NCBI GenBank assembly: GCA_018883715.1
Contig: JAHLFP010000036.1
Coordinates: 1-62,105, forward strand
Direction: 5' to 3'
Length of the DNA: 62,105 bases
DNA from: Candidatus Allofournierella pullistercoris
Lineage (GTDB): Bacteria > Bacillota > Clostridia > Oscillospirales > Ruminococcaceae
How positions within the stretch are numbered: the first letter of the stretch is position 1; every line of letters begins with the position of its first letter. The position numbers and the translations under genes were made by a program. Positions 38,919-48,404 of this stretch are shown in pieces. The notes under the pieces were generated by a model. It saw only the letters and a list, made by a program, of their open reading frames with translations, ran no database searches and was not told the DNA's origin.

Positions 38919-39368
38919 TTACTTTTCGATTTTGTCCGCAAAATCCTGGTTCCAGGACTTCATGCCGCCTTCCAAGGTGTAAACCTTGGACATATCATAG
39001 CCGGCTTCTTTTAGGGCGTTGGTGCTTGCCTGTGCATAGGACTTGCCGGAGTAGCAAACCAGAACCAGGTTTTCATCCATGCCCTCGGTGGCCTTGGTCA
39101 TGGTATCCAGACCAGCCTGGGTATCGCCGTTCACAGCGGCATCCATATCAGCGGAAACAGCGCCGGGGATATGAGCTTCCTCAAAATCAGCGGCTTTGCG
39201 CACGTCCAGAATCACATAGTCCTCATTGCCCAGCACATCGGACAGCTCCTGGCTGGTCATGTACTGCATGGGAGCGTTGTCAGCAGAGGCGGAGTCAGCC
39301 TTGCCGCCACAGCCTACCAGAGAAAACATCAAAACCAGAGATAACGCCAGAGCAGATAATTTCTTCAT
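38919..39368 (-). CDS. Rhodanese-like domain lipoprotein
   Basis: FSLVGCGGKAD lipobox; YVILDVRKAADFEEAHIPGA; LVLVCYSGKSYAQAS; YTLEGGMKSWNQ. Confidence 0.9.
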   Translation of the reverse strand: MKKLSALALSLVLMFSLVGCGGKADSASADNAPMQYMTSQELSDVLGNEDYVILDVRKAADFEEAHIPGAVSADMDAAVNGDTQAGLDTMTKATEGMDENLVLVCYSGKSYAQASTNALKEAGYDMSKVYTLEGGMKSWNQDFADKIEK

Positions 39369-39531
39369 TGTTGCAATACCCTCCAAAAAAGTGATTTAAG
39401 TCAAAAGTCACAGGGTGACTAAGGCGCCTGTCCCAGTGTAGCACCGGAGCAGTGGATGCGTCAAATTGAAAAAATCAATGGAATAGTAAAAATCCATCGA
39501 AAAAAGCGATACCATATCATGCCTTTTTTGT

Positions 39532-39561
39532 TTGACATATACGCAAAAGCATGATTATAAT
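39532..39561 (+). promoter_or_regulatory. Sigma-A promoter for the 39.6-49.1 kb operon
   Basis: TTGACA-(18 nt)-TATAAT. Confidence 0.7.
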
Positions 39562-39594
39562 CGAAGTTGTGAAACAAGAAAACGGAGGAACACC

Positions 39595-40281
39595 ATGGAG
39601 CAGGACAAACGCAAGATTGGGATAGCGGTCACGATAGGACTGGGGGCTGTTCTGTGCGTCTGGCTTGCCACAACAGTTTCCAGCCAGCAGATTCAGCAGT
39701 GGCTGGACCTGCTGGGTCAGTGGGCAGTGCCGGGGTACATCCTGCTGTTTACCTTGTTGCCAGCGTTGTTTTTTCCGGTGGCCATCCTTGCCCTTGCAGG
39801 GGGGATGGCCTTTGGTGTGATATGGGGAAGTATTTACACCTTTGTGGGGGCGATGCTCAACTGTGCCTTAATGTTTTTGCTGGCTCGGTATCTGGCCCGG
39901 GATAGGGTACAGCAATGGCTGAAAATCAAACTGGGCCAGACCTGGCTGGAGCGGATGGAAACCGTCACCGGAAAGAAAGGCTTTGCACTCTTGGTGTTGC
40001 TTCGGCTGATTCCCGCCGTGCCCTACAACGCAATCAACTATGCCTTTGGTCTTGGCTCCATGTCCCTAGGCCAGTATCTCGCCGCATCGGCGGTGGGGAT
40101 TATCCCCGGCACGGTGGTGTTCATTAACGTGGGAGATAAGGTGGCCCAGCCTGGCAGTCAGCAGTTTTTGTGGGCGGTGCTGTTGCTGGTGGCACTGGTG
40201 GTGGTCACGGGAGTGCTGGGCAGGGCTATCTTTGGAACAAACAATCAACAAACAAAAGGAGAAAACAAGAATGAAACGTAG
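39595..40281 (+). CDS. TVP38/TMEM64 (SNARE-associated/DedA-like) family membrane protein, YdjX/YdjZ type
   Basis: LLPALFFPVAILALAGGMAFGVIWGSIYTFVGAMLNCALMFLLARYLARD; LLRLIPAVPYNAINYAFGLGSMSLGQYL. Confidence 0.9.
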   Translation: MEQDKRKIGIAVTIGLGAVLCVWLATTVSSQQIQQWLDLLGQWAVPGYILLFTLLPALFFPVAILALAGGMAFGVIWGSIYTFVGAMLNCALMFLLARYLARDRVQQWLKIKLGQTWLERMETVTGKKGFALLVLLRLIPAVPYNAINYAFGLGSMSLGQYLAASAVGIIPGTVVFINVGDKVAQPGSQQFLWAVLLLVALVVVTGVLGRAIFGTNNQQTKGENKNET

Positions 40282-40975
40282 CAATGCAAAATGGTATCTT
40301 CTGGGCGCTGTCATCGTGGTGGCTCTTGCAATCGCCGCATTCCCCGGGGTGCGCAGTTACTTACAGCAGGGAACTGCGGTGCTGGGTTCTGCGGATGTAA
40401 ACAAGGTCATCGAGTTCATCCGCTCTTATGGGGCCTATGCGGCGGTGGTGTCCTTTGTGCTGATGGTGTTTTCCTCGGTGGTAGCACCCTTGCCCGCTTT
40501 CCTGATTACCTTTTCCAATGCGGCTATCTTTGGCTGGTGGCAGGGAGCTATCCTGTCCTGGTCCAGCGCCATGGCAGGTGCGGCAGTTTGCTTTTTCATT
40601 GCACGGGCACTGGGCCGTGATACGGTGGAGCGGTACGCTGGCAAAGGCGCACTGGCAAGCGTGGAGGGTTACTTCCAAAAGTATGGACGCAACACCATTT
40701 TAATCTGCCGTCTACTGCCCTTTGTATCCTTTGATGCGGTAAGCTATTTTGCCGGGCTTACTTCCATTGGGTTTGGTTCTTTCTTTTTTGCAACCGGGCT
40801 TGGTCAGATGCCCGCCACAATCGTTTATTCCTATGTAGGCGGCATGCTTACCGGAGGGGTGAAATATCTGGTTACTGCCCTTTTGTGCATCTTTGCTTTG
40901 GGCATTGCTGTGGCAATCGCCAAGGGCCTTTACCAGGACAGACAGGCAAAACAGGCAGAGGCAGTTGAAAAATGA
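40271..40975 (+). CDS. Second TVP38/TMEM64 family membrane protein
   Basis: VAPLPAFLITFSNAAIFGWWQGAILSWSSAMAGAAVCFFIARALGRD; CRLLPFVSFDAVSYFAGLTSIGFGSFF. Confidence 0.9.
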   Translation: MKRSNAKWYLLGAVIVVALAIAAFPGVRSYLQQGTAVLGSADVNKVIEFIRSYGAYAAVVSFVLMVFSSVVAPLPAFLITFSNAAIFGWWQGAILSWSSAMAGAAVCFFIARALGRDTVERYAGKGALASVEGYFQKYGRNTILICRLLPFVSFDAVSYFAGLTSIGFGSFFFATGLGQMPATIVYSYVGGMLTGGVKYLVTALLCIFALGIAVAIAKGLYQDRQAKQAEAVEK

Positions 40976-41763
40976 AAAAAGCCAAACAGCTTGGAATGGA
41001 GCTCCAGCAACGGCTTTCCTTTTCCGGCTATCTTACCGAAATCCAGCCGGCCACAAACCTGTTTTGGCCGGGATGCGCTTTGATGAATCTGGAACTGCCG
41101 ATTCTGCAAAAAACCTGGGCGGTTCTCAACCGATACCAGCCCATGGGGGTTTCCAGCGGGTGCTGTGGTCAGCCTACATTATTTTTACAGCCGGGCAAGC
41201 ACCCCGCCCGGGCAGAGTGGCTGAGCCAAAAACTGGAACAGGCAAAGGTGCAAACCGTATACACCGCATGCCCCAACTGCACCCTACAGATGGAGCAATT
41301 TGATGGATTGCAGGTGCAGTCCATCTGGCCGGTGCTGGAAGCCTACTGCAAAAAAGAGGATTTGGCACCCTTGCCAGCGGCGGGGTGTAACCTGCATGAC
41401 CCCTGCCCCACCCGCAAGGATACACAGCAGCAAGCGGCCTTGCGGGGGTTGCTGGAACAGGCAGGGATGGAGATAAAAGAACCGGAGCACACTGGGGCAT
41501 CCACCCTGTGCTGTGGCAACCGGAGTATGATGCAGATTATCCATCCGGAGAAAAGCAAGGCCGCCCGCCAGCGACGGGTGGCAGAGTTTGACCCTCGGTA
41601 TCCGGTGGTAAGCAGCTGTGAGGGCTGTCTGTCCGCATTCCGTGGCGAAGGGTTGGATACCCTGCACCTGCTGGAGGTACTATTTGGGGCCAGTCACAGC
41701 CGGGGGTTACAGAATCGTTTGGCCTTTACCAAATGGGCCAAACAGACAGGAGCAAGCATATGA
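40972..41763 (+). CDS. CCG-domain (HdrB/GlpC-like) cysteine-rich Fe-S protein
   Basis: Two CCG motifs (SSGCCGQP; STLCCGNRSMM); FWPGCALM, CNLHDPCPTRKD; ATGA overlap with upstream gene. Confidence 0.85.
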   Translation: MKKAKQLGMELQQRLSFSGYLTEIQPATNLFWPGCALMNLELPILQKTWAVLNRYQPMGVSSGCCGQPTLFLQPGKHPARAEWLSQKLEQAKVQTVYTACPNCTLQMEQFDGLQVQSIWPVLEAYCKKEDLAPLPAAGCNLHDPCPTRKDTQQQAALRGLLEQAGMEIKEPEHTGASTLCCGNRSMMQIIHPEKSKAARQRRVAEFDPRYPVVSSCEGCLSAFRGEGLDTLHLLEVLFGASHSRGLQNRLAFTKWAKQTGASI

Positions 41764-42662
41764 ACAAGATACCCCTGATTTTGGATTGTGATAACACCCT
41801 TGGCGTGCCGGGGTGCGATGTGGATGACGGCATCGCCCTTTTGTACCTTTTGGGAAGCCAAGAGGTGGACCTGCTGGGGATATGCTGTTCCTTTGGGAAC
41901 AACAACCAGCAAACGGTATACGAAAACACCCGGCGGATGCTGGCCGATTGGGGACGGGAGGATATTCCTGTCTACCGAGGTGCCAGCCAGCCGGGGGAAT
42001 GGAACTCCCCCGCCAGCGCATTTCTGGCAAAGGCGGCAGACGAGTATGGAGAGAACCTGCATCTGGTGGTAACCGGTGGCTGTACCAACCTTTGGGGTGC
42101 AGAAAAGCAAAATCCGTCTTTTTTTCAGCGGGTTGGGCCAATCTCCATGATGGGCGGCGTGACCGGCCCGTTGATGGTGGGCAAGAGCCCCATGGGGGAA
42201 TTGAATTTCTCCGTGGATGCAGTGGCGGCCTATACCGTGTTTTCCAAGGCGAAAAACCTGCGAATTGCAACGGCACAGCACTCTTTGAAGTCCTATTTTT
42301 CCGCCAGTGAATGGAAGGAATGTGTATTTGAACAATGTCCCTGGCTGAAAGAGCATCTTAGCCAGGAGCTGGAATACTGGTTCGGGGTATACCAGAAAAA
42401 CTGGGGACTGGATGGGTTTGTGAACTGGGATGTGGTGGCGGCAGCGCAGCTTATCCACCCGGAATTGTTTGACTGCCCACCCCAGAATATCTACCCCACA
42501 CCCCAGTCCCTGCAAAAAGGGAACTTAATGGGCGAGGGTGATGCAATCTCCTGCCTTTTGCCCACAATCAAAGAGCCGGAGGCTTACCGACGGCACATCT
42601 ACCAAACCTTGTTGGCAGCCGGGGAACATTTGAACCGGAAAAAGTCCACCATACAGATATAA
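41760..42662 (+). CDS. Inosine-uridine-type nucleoside hydrolase family, variant metal-binding motif
   Basis: LILDCDNTLGVPGCDVDDGIALLYLLG; LHLVVTGGCTNLWGA; FNFSVDAVAAYTVF-type Asp; VNWDVVAAAQLIHPELF. Confidence 0.8.
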   Translation: MNKIPLILDCDNTLGVPGCDVDDGIALLYLLGSQEVDLLGICCSFGNNNQQTVYENTRRMLADWGREDIPVYRGASQPGEWNSPASAFLAKAADEYGENLHLVVTGGCTNLWGAEKQNPSFFQRVGPISMMGGVTGPLMVGKSPMGELNFSVDAVAAYTVFSKAKNLRIATAQHSLKSYFSASEWKECVFEQCPWLKEHLSQELEYWFGVYQKNWGLDGFVNWDVVAAAQLIHPELFDCPPQNIYPTPQSLQKGNLMGEGDAISCLLPTIKEPEAYRRHIYQTLLAAGEHLNRKKSTIQI

Positions 42663-42684
42663 AAGGAAAGGATACCTACACATT

Positions 42685-43974
42685 ATGAAGCATCTGAAAC
42701 TGAAAGCCCTGCTGCTGAGTGGCCTACTGGCACTGAATTTCACTGCTTGCGGCACTGCGCCTGCCAGCAGTCAGGCTGGCTCCTCCTCTGCGGCTTCTTC
42801 CGCTGTCTCTCAGGCAGAGTTCATGAATCTGGAAACCGCCTCTTGGGAGGAAATTGTGGAAGCCGCACGGGGCACCACCGTCACATTCTACGGCTGGGGC
42901 GGGGATGAAAACCGCAACCGCTGGCTGAACACCACCGTGGCGGATTACCTCAAGGAAAACTATGACCTGACCCTGGAAGTGGTGGGCATGAACATTGAGG
43001 ACATTCTTGCAAAGCTGGCAGGAGAAAAGCAGGCTGGCACCCAGCAGGGCAGCATTGATATGATCTGGATTAACGGCGAGAACTTCTATTCCGCCAAGGA
43101 AAATGGACTGCTGTACGGGCCTTTCACCGATAAATTGCGCAACATGGAGCAGTACATTGACACCGAAGATACCGAAACCCTGTACGATTTTTCCAAGCCC
43201 ATTGAAGGCTACGAAGCCCCCTATGCCAAGGCGCAGGTGGTAATGTACCACGATACAGCTGTGACCCCAAATGCACCCGCCAACGCCCAGGAACTGCTGG
43301 AGTTCTGCAAGCAGAATCCCGGTAAGGTAACCTACCCTGCGTTGCCGGATTTCACCGGAAGTGCCTTTGTGCGCAACATTGTGTATGAGTTGTGCGGCTG
43401 GGAGCAGTTCCAGACCATGGAGCCGGACTATGAAACTGTGAAAGCCGCCATCGAGCCGGCACTGGAGTACCTGCGCAGTCTGAACCCCTATTTGTGGAAC
43501 CAGGGCCAGACCTTCCCGGAATCTTCCACCACCGTGGATTCCATGTTTGCGGATGGGGAGCTGGTCATGTCCATGAGCTACGGCCCCTTCTCGGTTGCCA
43601 GCGGCATTGAGCAGGGGCTGCTTGCGGATACCACCGAAACCTTTGTGTTTGAAAACGGAACCATCGGCAACACCAACTATATGGCAGTGGCCTTTAACTC
43701 TCCCAACAAGGCGGGCGCCATGGTGGCAATCAATGCGATTCTGAGCGCTGACCTCCAGTTGACCCAGTATGAAACCCTGAAAGAACTGCCGGTTGTGGAC
43801 ATGGACAAGCTGAGCGAAGAGGAAAAAGCCGACTTTGAAGCCGTGGATTTGGGACAGGGCGTACTGAGCCAGGAAGAGCTTTTGAGCCATCGCCTGCCGG
43901 AAATGCCTGCGGACCTTGTGCCTGTAATCGAAGAAATTTGGTTAAAAGAAGTTGTCGGAAAGACAAATAGCTGA
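42685..43974 (+). CDS. ABC transporter substrate-binding lipoprotein, YnjB-like
   Basis: LNFTACGTAPASSQ lipobox; TVTFYGWGGDENRNRWLNTTVADYLKENYDLTLEVVGMNIEDILAKLAGEKQAG. Confidence 0.85.
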   Translation: MKHLKLKALLLSGLLALNFTACGTAPASSQAGSSSAASSAVSQAEFMNLETASWEEIVEAARGTTVTFYGWGGDENRNRWLNTTVADYLKENYDLTLEVVGMNIEDILAKLAGEKQAGTQQGSIDMIWINGENFYSAKENGLLYGPFTDKLRNMEQYIDTEDTETLYDFSKPIEGYEAPYAKAQVVMYHDTAVTPNAPANAQELLEFCKQNPGKVTYPALPDFTGSAFVRNIVYELCGWEQFQTMEPDYETVKAAIEPALEYLRSLNPYLWNQGQTFPESSTTVDSMFADGELVMSMSYGPFSVASGIEQGLLADTTETFVFENGTIGNTNYMAVAFNSPNKAGAMVAINAILSADLQLTQYETLKELPVVDMDKLSEEEKADFEAVDLGQGVLSQEELLSHRLPEMPADLVPVIEEIWLKEVVGKTNS

Positions 43975-43986
43975 TATAGTAGAAGG

Positions 43987-44017
43987 AAAGGGCGTACTCT
44001 CGGCGGGTACGCCCTTT
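43987..44017 (+). terminator. Hairpin between binding-protein and permease genes
   Basis: aaagggcgtac-tctcggcgg-gtacgcccttt. Confidence 0.7.
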
Positions 44018-44038
44018 GCTGTAAATAGGGGGAATAGG

Positions 44039-44917
44039 ATGAATCAAACGAGAAAAGCAGTGGTATTGCTTCTCCCTTTTGGGGCGTTGATGGCCTTGCT
44101 TGTGGTGGGATGCGCCCAGGTGATGATACAAAGTTTTGGGTGGGTTCCGGCCTTTTCCTTGCGCCAGTGGACGCTGGACTATTATCAAACGGTGCTACAG
44201 GATGAAAGTTTTGTTGCCTCATTTTGGCTCAGCTTTAGGATTGCGGCCCTTTCCTCCCTTGGGTCGATGCTTGTGGGCACGGTGCTTTGTGCGGCACTTA
44301 CCAAGGCGGGAGGGATGGAACAGGCCGTGACCTATCTGGTGCGGTTGCCGATTCTGGTTCCCCATGCGGTGGTGGCCTTATTTGTTATCCAGCTGCTCTC
44401 CCAAACCGGACTTGTGGCACGGGTGGGCTATGCCTTTGGATTTTTAGAGGATTCCTCCCAGTTTCCCCAGTTTCTGTATACCGGGGAGGGAAATGGCGTA
44501 GTGCTGGCCTATCTTTGGAAAGAGATTCCTTTTGTGGCCTATTTTACCCTTGCTTTAATGGGAAGCATCCGGCAGGGATTGGGGCAGGCGGCGGAAAATC
44601 TGGGCGCAAGCCCGCTGAAAAGTTTTTGGTTTGTTACCCTGCCGCTGAGCCTCCCGGCAATTCTCCGTTCCGGCCTGATTTTATTTTTGTTTGCCTTTGG
44701 TGGCTATGAACTGCCCATGTTGCTGGGGGCCACCCTGCCCAAGGCTTTGCCGGTGCAGGCGTATCTGGAATACCTCAGCCCGGAACTGCGGGATAGGCCC
44801 TATGCCATGGCTATGTATGGGGTGATTTTGGTGTTGTCCCTAGTCTTGGCGGGCGGGTATGCGCTTCTGATGCAAAAGACTTTAAAACGACTGGGAGGGG
44901 ATGCGGATGGCCAGTAA
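44039..44917 (+). CDS. ABC transporter permease (YnjC-like, first)
   Basis: LVRLPILVPHAVVALFVIQLLSQTG; AAENLGASPLKSFWFVTLPLSLPAILRSG. Confidence 0.9.
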   Translation: MNQTRKAVVLLLPFGALMALLVVGCAQVMIQSFGWVPAFSLRQWTLDYYQTVLQDESFVASFWLSFRIAALSSLGSMLVGTVLCAALTKAGGMEQAVTYLVRLPILVPHAVVALFVIQLLSQTGLVARVGYAFGFLEDSSQFPQFLYTGEGNGVVLAYLWKEIPFVAYFTLALMGSIRQGLGQAAENLGASPLKSFWFVTLPLSLPAILRSGLILFLFAFGGYELPMLLGATLPKALPVQAYLEYLSPELRDRPYAMAMYGVILVLSLVLAGGYALLMQKTLKRLGGDADGQ

Positions 44918-45701
44918 ACCTTGGACAAAAGGGGTCCTTATCACCACTGTTTTTTTGATTTTGCTCCCGGTTTCTCTTTTGGCAATCTGGACGTTTACCG
45001 GGCGATGGCCCTGGCCGGGACTACTCCCCAAAACCTACACCCTGCGTACCTGGCAGGAATTGCTGTTTGGCACAGCCTCCCTTGGAAAACTTTTGCAAAG
45101 CAGCATCTTGCTGGCACTGGTGACTGCTGGGGTCAGCACGGTGGTTGCCTTGATGACAGCAAGGGCCTGTGTGGTGTATCTTGGGGCGGCGGGACGCTGG
45201 ATTCAATGGATGGGAATGCTGCCCCTGATTATCCCGGGGACGGTGCTGACCATCGGCTGTCATCTGGTGCTGTTACAGCTTCGGCTGTCCGACACCTGGC
45301 TGGGGGTACTGCTGGTTCATGTGTTGACGGCACTGCCCTATTCCATGGCGATTTTAACGGATTTGACCGCACGGGTGGGGACAAAGCTGGAAGAGCAGGC
45401 ACAGCTTCTTGGTGCATCGGGTTTTACTGCCTTTTACCACGGCAGTTTGCCGGGCCTGATGCCGGGGATTTTTGCATCCATGAGCATGGCTTTTATCCTT
45501 TCTTACAGTCAATATTTTTCCACCTTGATTGTGGGTGGGGGACGGGTTCAGACCCTTGCCCTTGTGATGGTGCCCTACATCCAAAGTGGCGACAGACCGC
45601 TGGCCTCGGTGTATGCGGTGGCTTTTACCGGCTCGGCCTTGTTGGTGTTTGCAATTCTGGAAGGGGCGGCTGGTTTGTTCCGACCCAAAGGAGGAAGATA
45701 A
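44907..45701 (+). CDS. ABC transporter permease (YnjC-like, second)
   Basis: GMLPLIIPGTVLTIGCHLVLLQ; LEEQAQLLGASGFTAFYHGSLPGLMPGIFASMSMAFILSYSQY. Confidence 0.9.
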   Translation: MASKPWTKGVLITTVFLILLPVSLLAIWTFTGRWPWPGLLPKTYTLRTWQELLFGTASLGKLLQSSILLALVTAGVSTVVALMTARACVVYLGAAGRWIQWMGMLPLIIPGTVLTIGCHLVLLQLRLSDTWLGVLLVHVLTALPYSMAILTDLTARVGTKLEEQAQLLGASGFTAFYHGSLPGLMPGIFASMSMAFILSYSQYFSTLIVGGGRVQTLALVMVPYIQSGDRPLASVYAVAFTGSALLVFAILEGAAGLFRPKGGR

Positions 45702-46729
45702 TGGAACTGGTTTTACACAATTTATCCGTTACACTGGGGAAAACGCCCATTTTGAATCACATTAATCTGAATCTGGGAAAAGGGATGTTTTTGTCCCTGC
45801 TTGGCCCATCGGGAAGCGGAAAAAGCACCCTGCTGAAGACCATTGCCGGGCTGGTACAGGCGCAAGAAGGGGATATTCTTCTAAAAGGGGAATCGGTACT
45901 TGACCGCCCCGCCCACCGACGGGGTGCGGTGATTGTCTTTCAGGATTTGCGCCTGTTTGGACACATGAGCGTGGAGGAAAACGTGGCCTTTGGCCTGCGG
46001 ATGCAGGGGGTAGCGAAGGCAGAGCGGCTGAAAACCGCACGGGAACTGCTGGAACAGGTGCAACTGCCCGGCTTTGGAAGCCGCCGGGTGAGCACCCTTT
46101 CCGGTGGACAACAACAGCGGGTGGCACTGGCCCGGGCTCTTGCCACAAAGCCCTCTCTTTTGCTGCTGGACGAGCCGTTTTCTTCACTGGATGAGGATTT
46201 GCGGCAGGATATGCGCCAGCTTGTAAAGCAACTGCACACAGACCACGGTATGACCACCATTCTGGTAACCCATGACCGACAGGAAGCCTTGTCCATGAGT
46301 GACCAGGTGGCCGTTATGATGAACGGTAAACTGCTTCAGATGGGGACACCCCAGCAGGTATACCAAAACCCGGCAAGCCGCCAGGTGGCGGATTATTTTG
46401 GGCGGTGGTGTTATCTGGATGGAACCGTGGAAAATGGCCTGTTTACAAGCGGAAGTTTTACCCTCCCGGTATCCCATCCAGATGGGGCATATCAGTTGAT
46501 GCTTCGCCCGGATGGGGTGGACTTTACTCAGGATGGACCCCTTTCCCTGCGGCTGGAGGATGTGCAGTTTCGGGGACAGGATAGCTTGAGCCGCTGGAGC
46601 ATCCAAGGCGGGCAAAAGCTGGAGATTCCCCTTTCTGAGGGGCATGGTTTTGCGGTGGGGCAAACCTGCCGCTGTGGCCTGAAACAGGATAAGGTGATTT
46701 TATATCCAAAACAAAAGGAGCAGCTATGA
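45701..46729 (+). CDS. ABC transporter ATP-binding protein (YnjD-like)
   Basis: LLGPSGSGKSTLLKTIAGLVQ, LSGGQQQRVALARALATKPSLLLLDEPFSSLDEDLR; TAATG coupling to the upstream gene. Confidence 0.93.
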   Translation: MELVLHNLSVTLGKTPILNHINLNLGKGMFLSLLGPSGSGKSTLLKTIAGLVQAQEGDILLKGESVLDRPAHRRGAVIVFQDLRLFGHMSVEENVAFGLRMQGVAKAERLKTARELLEQVQLPGFGSRRVSTLSGGQQQRVALARALATKPSLLLLDEPFSSLDEDLRQDMRQLVKQLHTDHGMTTILVTHDRQEALSMSDQVAVMMNGKLLQMGTPQQVYQNPASRQVADYFGRWCYLDGTVENGLFTSGSFTLPVSHPDGAYQLMLRPDGVDFTQDGPLSLRLEDVQFRGQDSLSRWSIQGGQKLEIPLSEGHGFAVGQTCRCGLKQDKVILYPKQKEQL

Positions 46730-47373
46730 GCAGAGCCATCGTTTGTTTTACAAGAATTCCGGTGCCGGGGCGCACCAAAACCCGGTTGATGCCCCTGTTT
46801 TCCGGCGAGGAATGCGCCCAGATACACATGGCGATGCTTCGGGACATTGCCGGGATATGCCGCCAGCAGGGTGTGGCAGTATACGTTGCATATGACCCGG
46901 TGGGGGATGTGGAGTGTCTAAAGAAGATTTTTCCCTTTGCTAAGGATTTTCTACCCCAGCAGGGGGAGGGGCTGGGACAGCGGATGTGCCATGCCTTTGC
47001 CCAGGTGTTTGCACAGGGACACACCTCCTGCCTGCTGATTGGCTCGGATGTGCCGCTATTGCGGTTTCAGCATTTTGAAACTGCCTGGTCGGCGCTGGAA
47101 CGGGCAGAGGTAACTCTTGGCGCCACCATGGATGGGGGATATTACCTGGTGGGGATGAATACCCTGTGTCCGGTGCTGTTTGAAAACAAGCAATACGGTA
47201 ACGGCTCGGTGTACCAGCAGGCGGTGGACTGCCTTGCAGAGAATAACATTTCCTTTGCGCCTGCTTTGCCCTCGGTGGATTTAGACACACCGGAGGATTT
47301 AGAAAATCTGCGAAAAAAACAAGAACAGCTTGGACCAAATCTGCGCAAGCTGTTCTGGAAGTGGTATCAATAA
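46726..47373 (+). CDS. TIGR04282-type (DUF2064) glycosyltransferase
   Basis: IVCFTRIPVPGRTKTRLMPLFSGEECAQIHMAMLRD; LLIGSDVPLL; GATMDGGYYLVGM; PSVDLDTPEDL. Confidence 0.85.
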   Translation: MSRAIVCFTRIPVPGRTKTRLMPLFSGEECAQIHMAMLRDIAGICRQQGVAVYVAYDPVGDVECLKKIFPFAKDFLPQQGEGLGQRMCHAFAQVFAQGHTSCLLIGSDVPLLRFQHFETAWSALERAEVTLGATMDGGYYLVGMNTLCPVLFENKQYGNGSVYQQAVDCLAENNISFAPALPSVDLDTPEDLENLRKKQEQLGPNLRKLFWKWYQ

Positions 47374-47379
47374 GGAGGG

Positions 47380-48378
47380 ATGAAGATGGAGGGTGTACAG
47401 CGGTATGTTGCCACGCCGGGGTTTTTACAGGCGCTGGAACTGCCAAAGGACACAAAGATAGAGCTGTTTAATCTGGGACAGGGGGAGTACAACGCAAACT
47501 TCTGGTTTGTGCATCCCCGCACCGGACAAAAGCTGGTGCTTCGCATCAACACCGGAAGTCAGATGCATCTGGAGGACCAGATTGTGTATGAATTTGAGGC
47601 GCTGCGGCACCTGGCCCCAAGTGGGCGCACCCCCCGTGCCTTGTTTTACGATGACAGCCGCAAAAGCATTCCCTACGGTGTTTTGGTGATGGAATGGCTG
47701 CCGGGACGTAGTCTGCGGTATGAGACGGACTTGCCCGTTGCCGCTGAAATTTTGGCGGACATCCACTCCTTGCCAGTACCCACACAGGGACGAATGCTCC
47801 AGCCGGAGTTCCCGCTCCTTGCTATGTATGAGGAATGCCAGCAGCTGGCACAGCGGTATCTAACTTGGGAGAATGCCAGTGCTCCCACCGCAACAAGGCT
47901 GGAAAAGATGGTGGAACAGATGGGGTGCTTGCCTTTAAAAGAACCCATGCAGATGCCCCCCACAGTGATTAGCACCGAGCTGAATTCCGGTAATTTTCTC
48001 ATTAACCCAGAGGGACACAGTTACCTTGTGGACTGGGAAAAGCCGATTTTGGGGGAAGCGGCGCAGGACCTGGCGCATTTTCTGGCCCCCACCACCACTT
48101 TTTGGAAAACCGACCTTCTGCTCACCAGCCAGCAGATGGAGGAATTTGTAGAGCAGTACCGCACAGCGGTGAAAGGCCGAATGGACCTGTCTGCATTGTC
48201 CCATCGGCTTGCTTTATATTTGAAGATGAACTGTCTGCGAGGTATCAGCTGGTGCGCCATGGCGGCCGTGGAATACGGCCAGCCGGGCAGAGCCATCCAA
48301 AATGCGGACACCAAGCGAAAACTGGAACAGTACCTATCCCCAGCGTTTATGGATCACATTCAGCATACTTATTTATGA
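47380..48378 (+). CDS. APH/choline-kinase-fold phosphotransferase with altered catalytic loop
   Basis: NLGQGEYNANFWFVHPRTGQKLVLRINTGSQ; YGVLVMEWLPGRSL; VISTELNSGNFLIN...YLVDWEKP. Confidence 0.75.
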   Translation: MKMEGVQRYVATPGFLQALELPKDTKIELFNLGQGEYNANFWFVHPRTGQKLVLRINTGSQMHLEDQIVYEFEALRHLAPSGRTPRALFYDDSRKSIPYGVLVMEWLPGRSLRYETDLPVAAEILADIHSLPVPTQGRMLQPEFPLLAMYEECQQLAQRYLTWENASAPTATRLEKMVEQMGCLPLKEPMQMPPTVISTELNSGNFLINPEGHSYLVDWEKPILGEAAQDLAHFLAPTTTFWKTDLLLTSQQMEEFVEQYRTAVKGRMDLSALSHRLALYLKMNCLRGISWCAMAAVEYGQPGRAIQNADTKRKLEQYLSPAFMDHIQHTYL

Positions 48379-48404
48379 ACAAAGATTAGAAAGGGGTCAC
48401 GTCC

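Noticed and set aside
44921-46729. 602-aa ORF apparently fusing an unknown domain to an ABC ATPase
   Set aside because: The first 260 residues overlap the second permease in another frame and look non-coding. The ATPase starts at 45701 with RBS aggagg and TAATG coupling.
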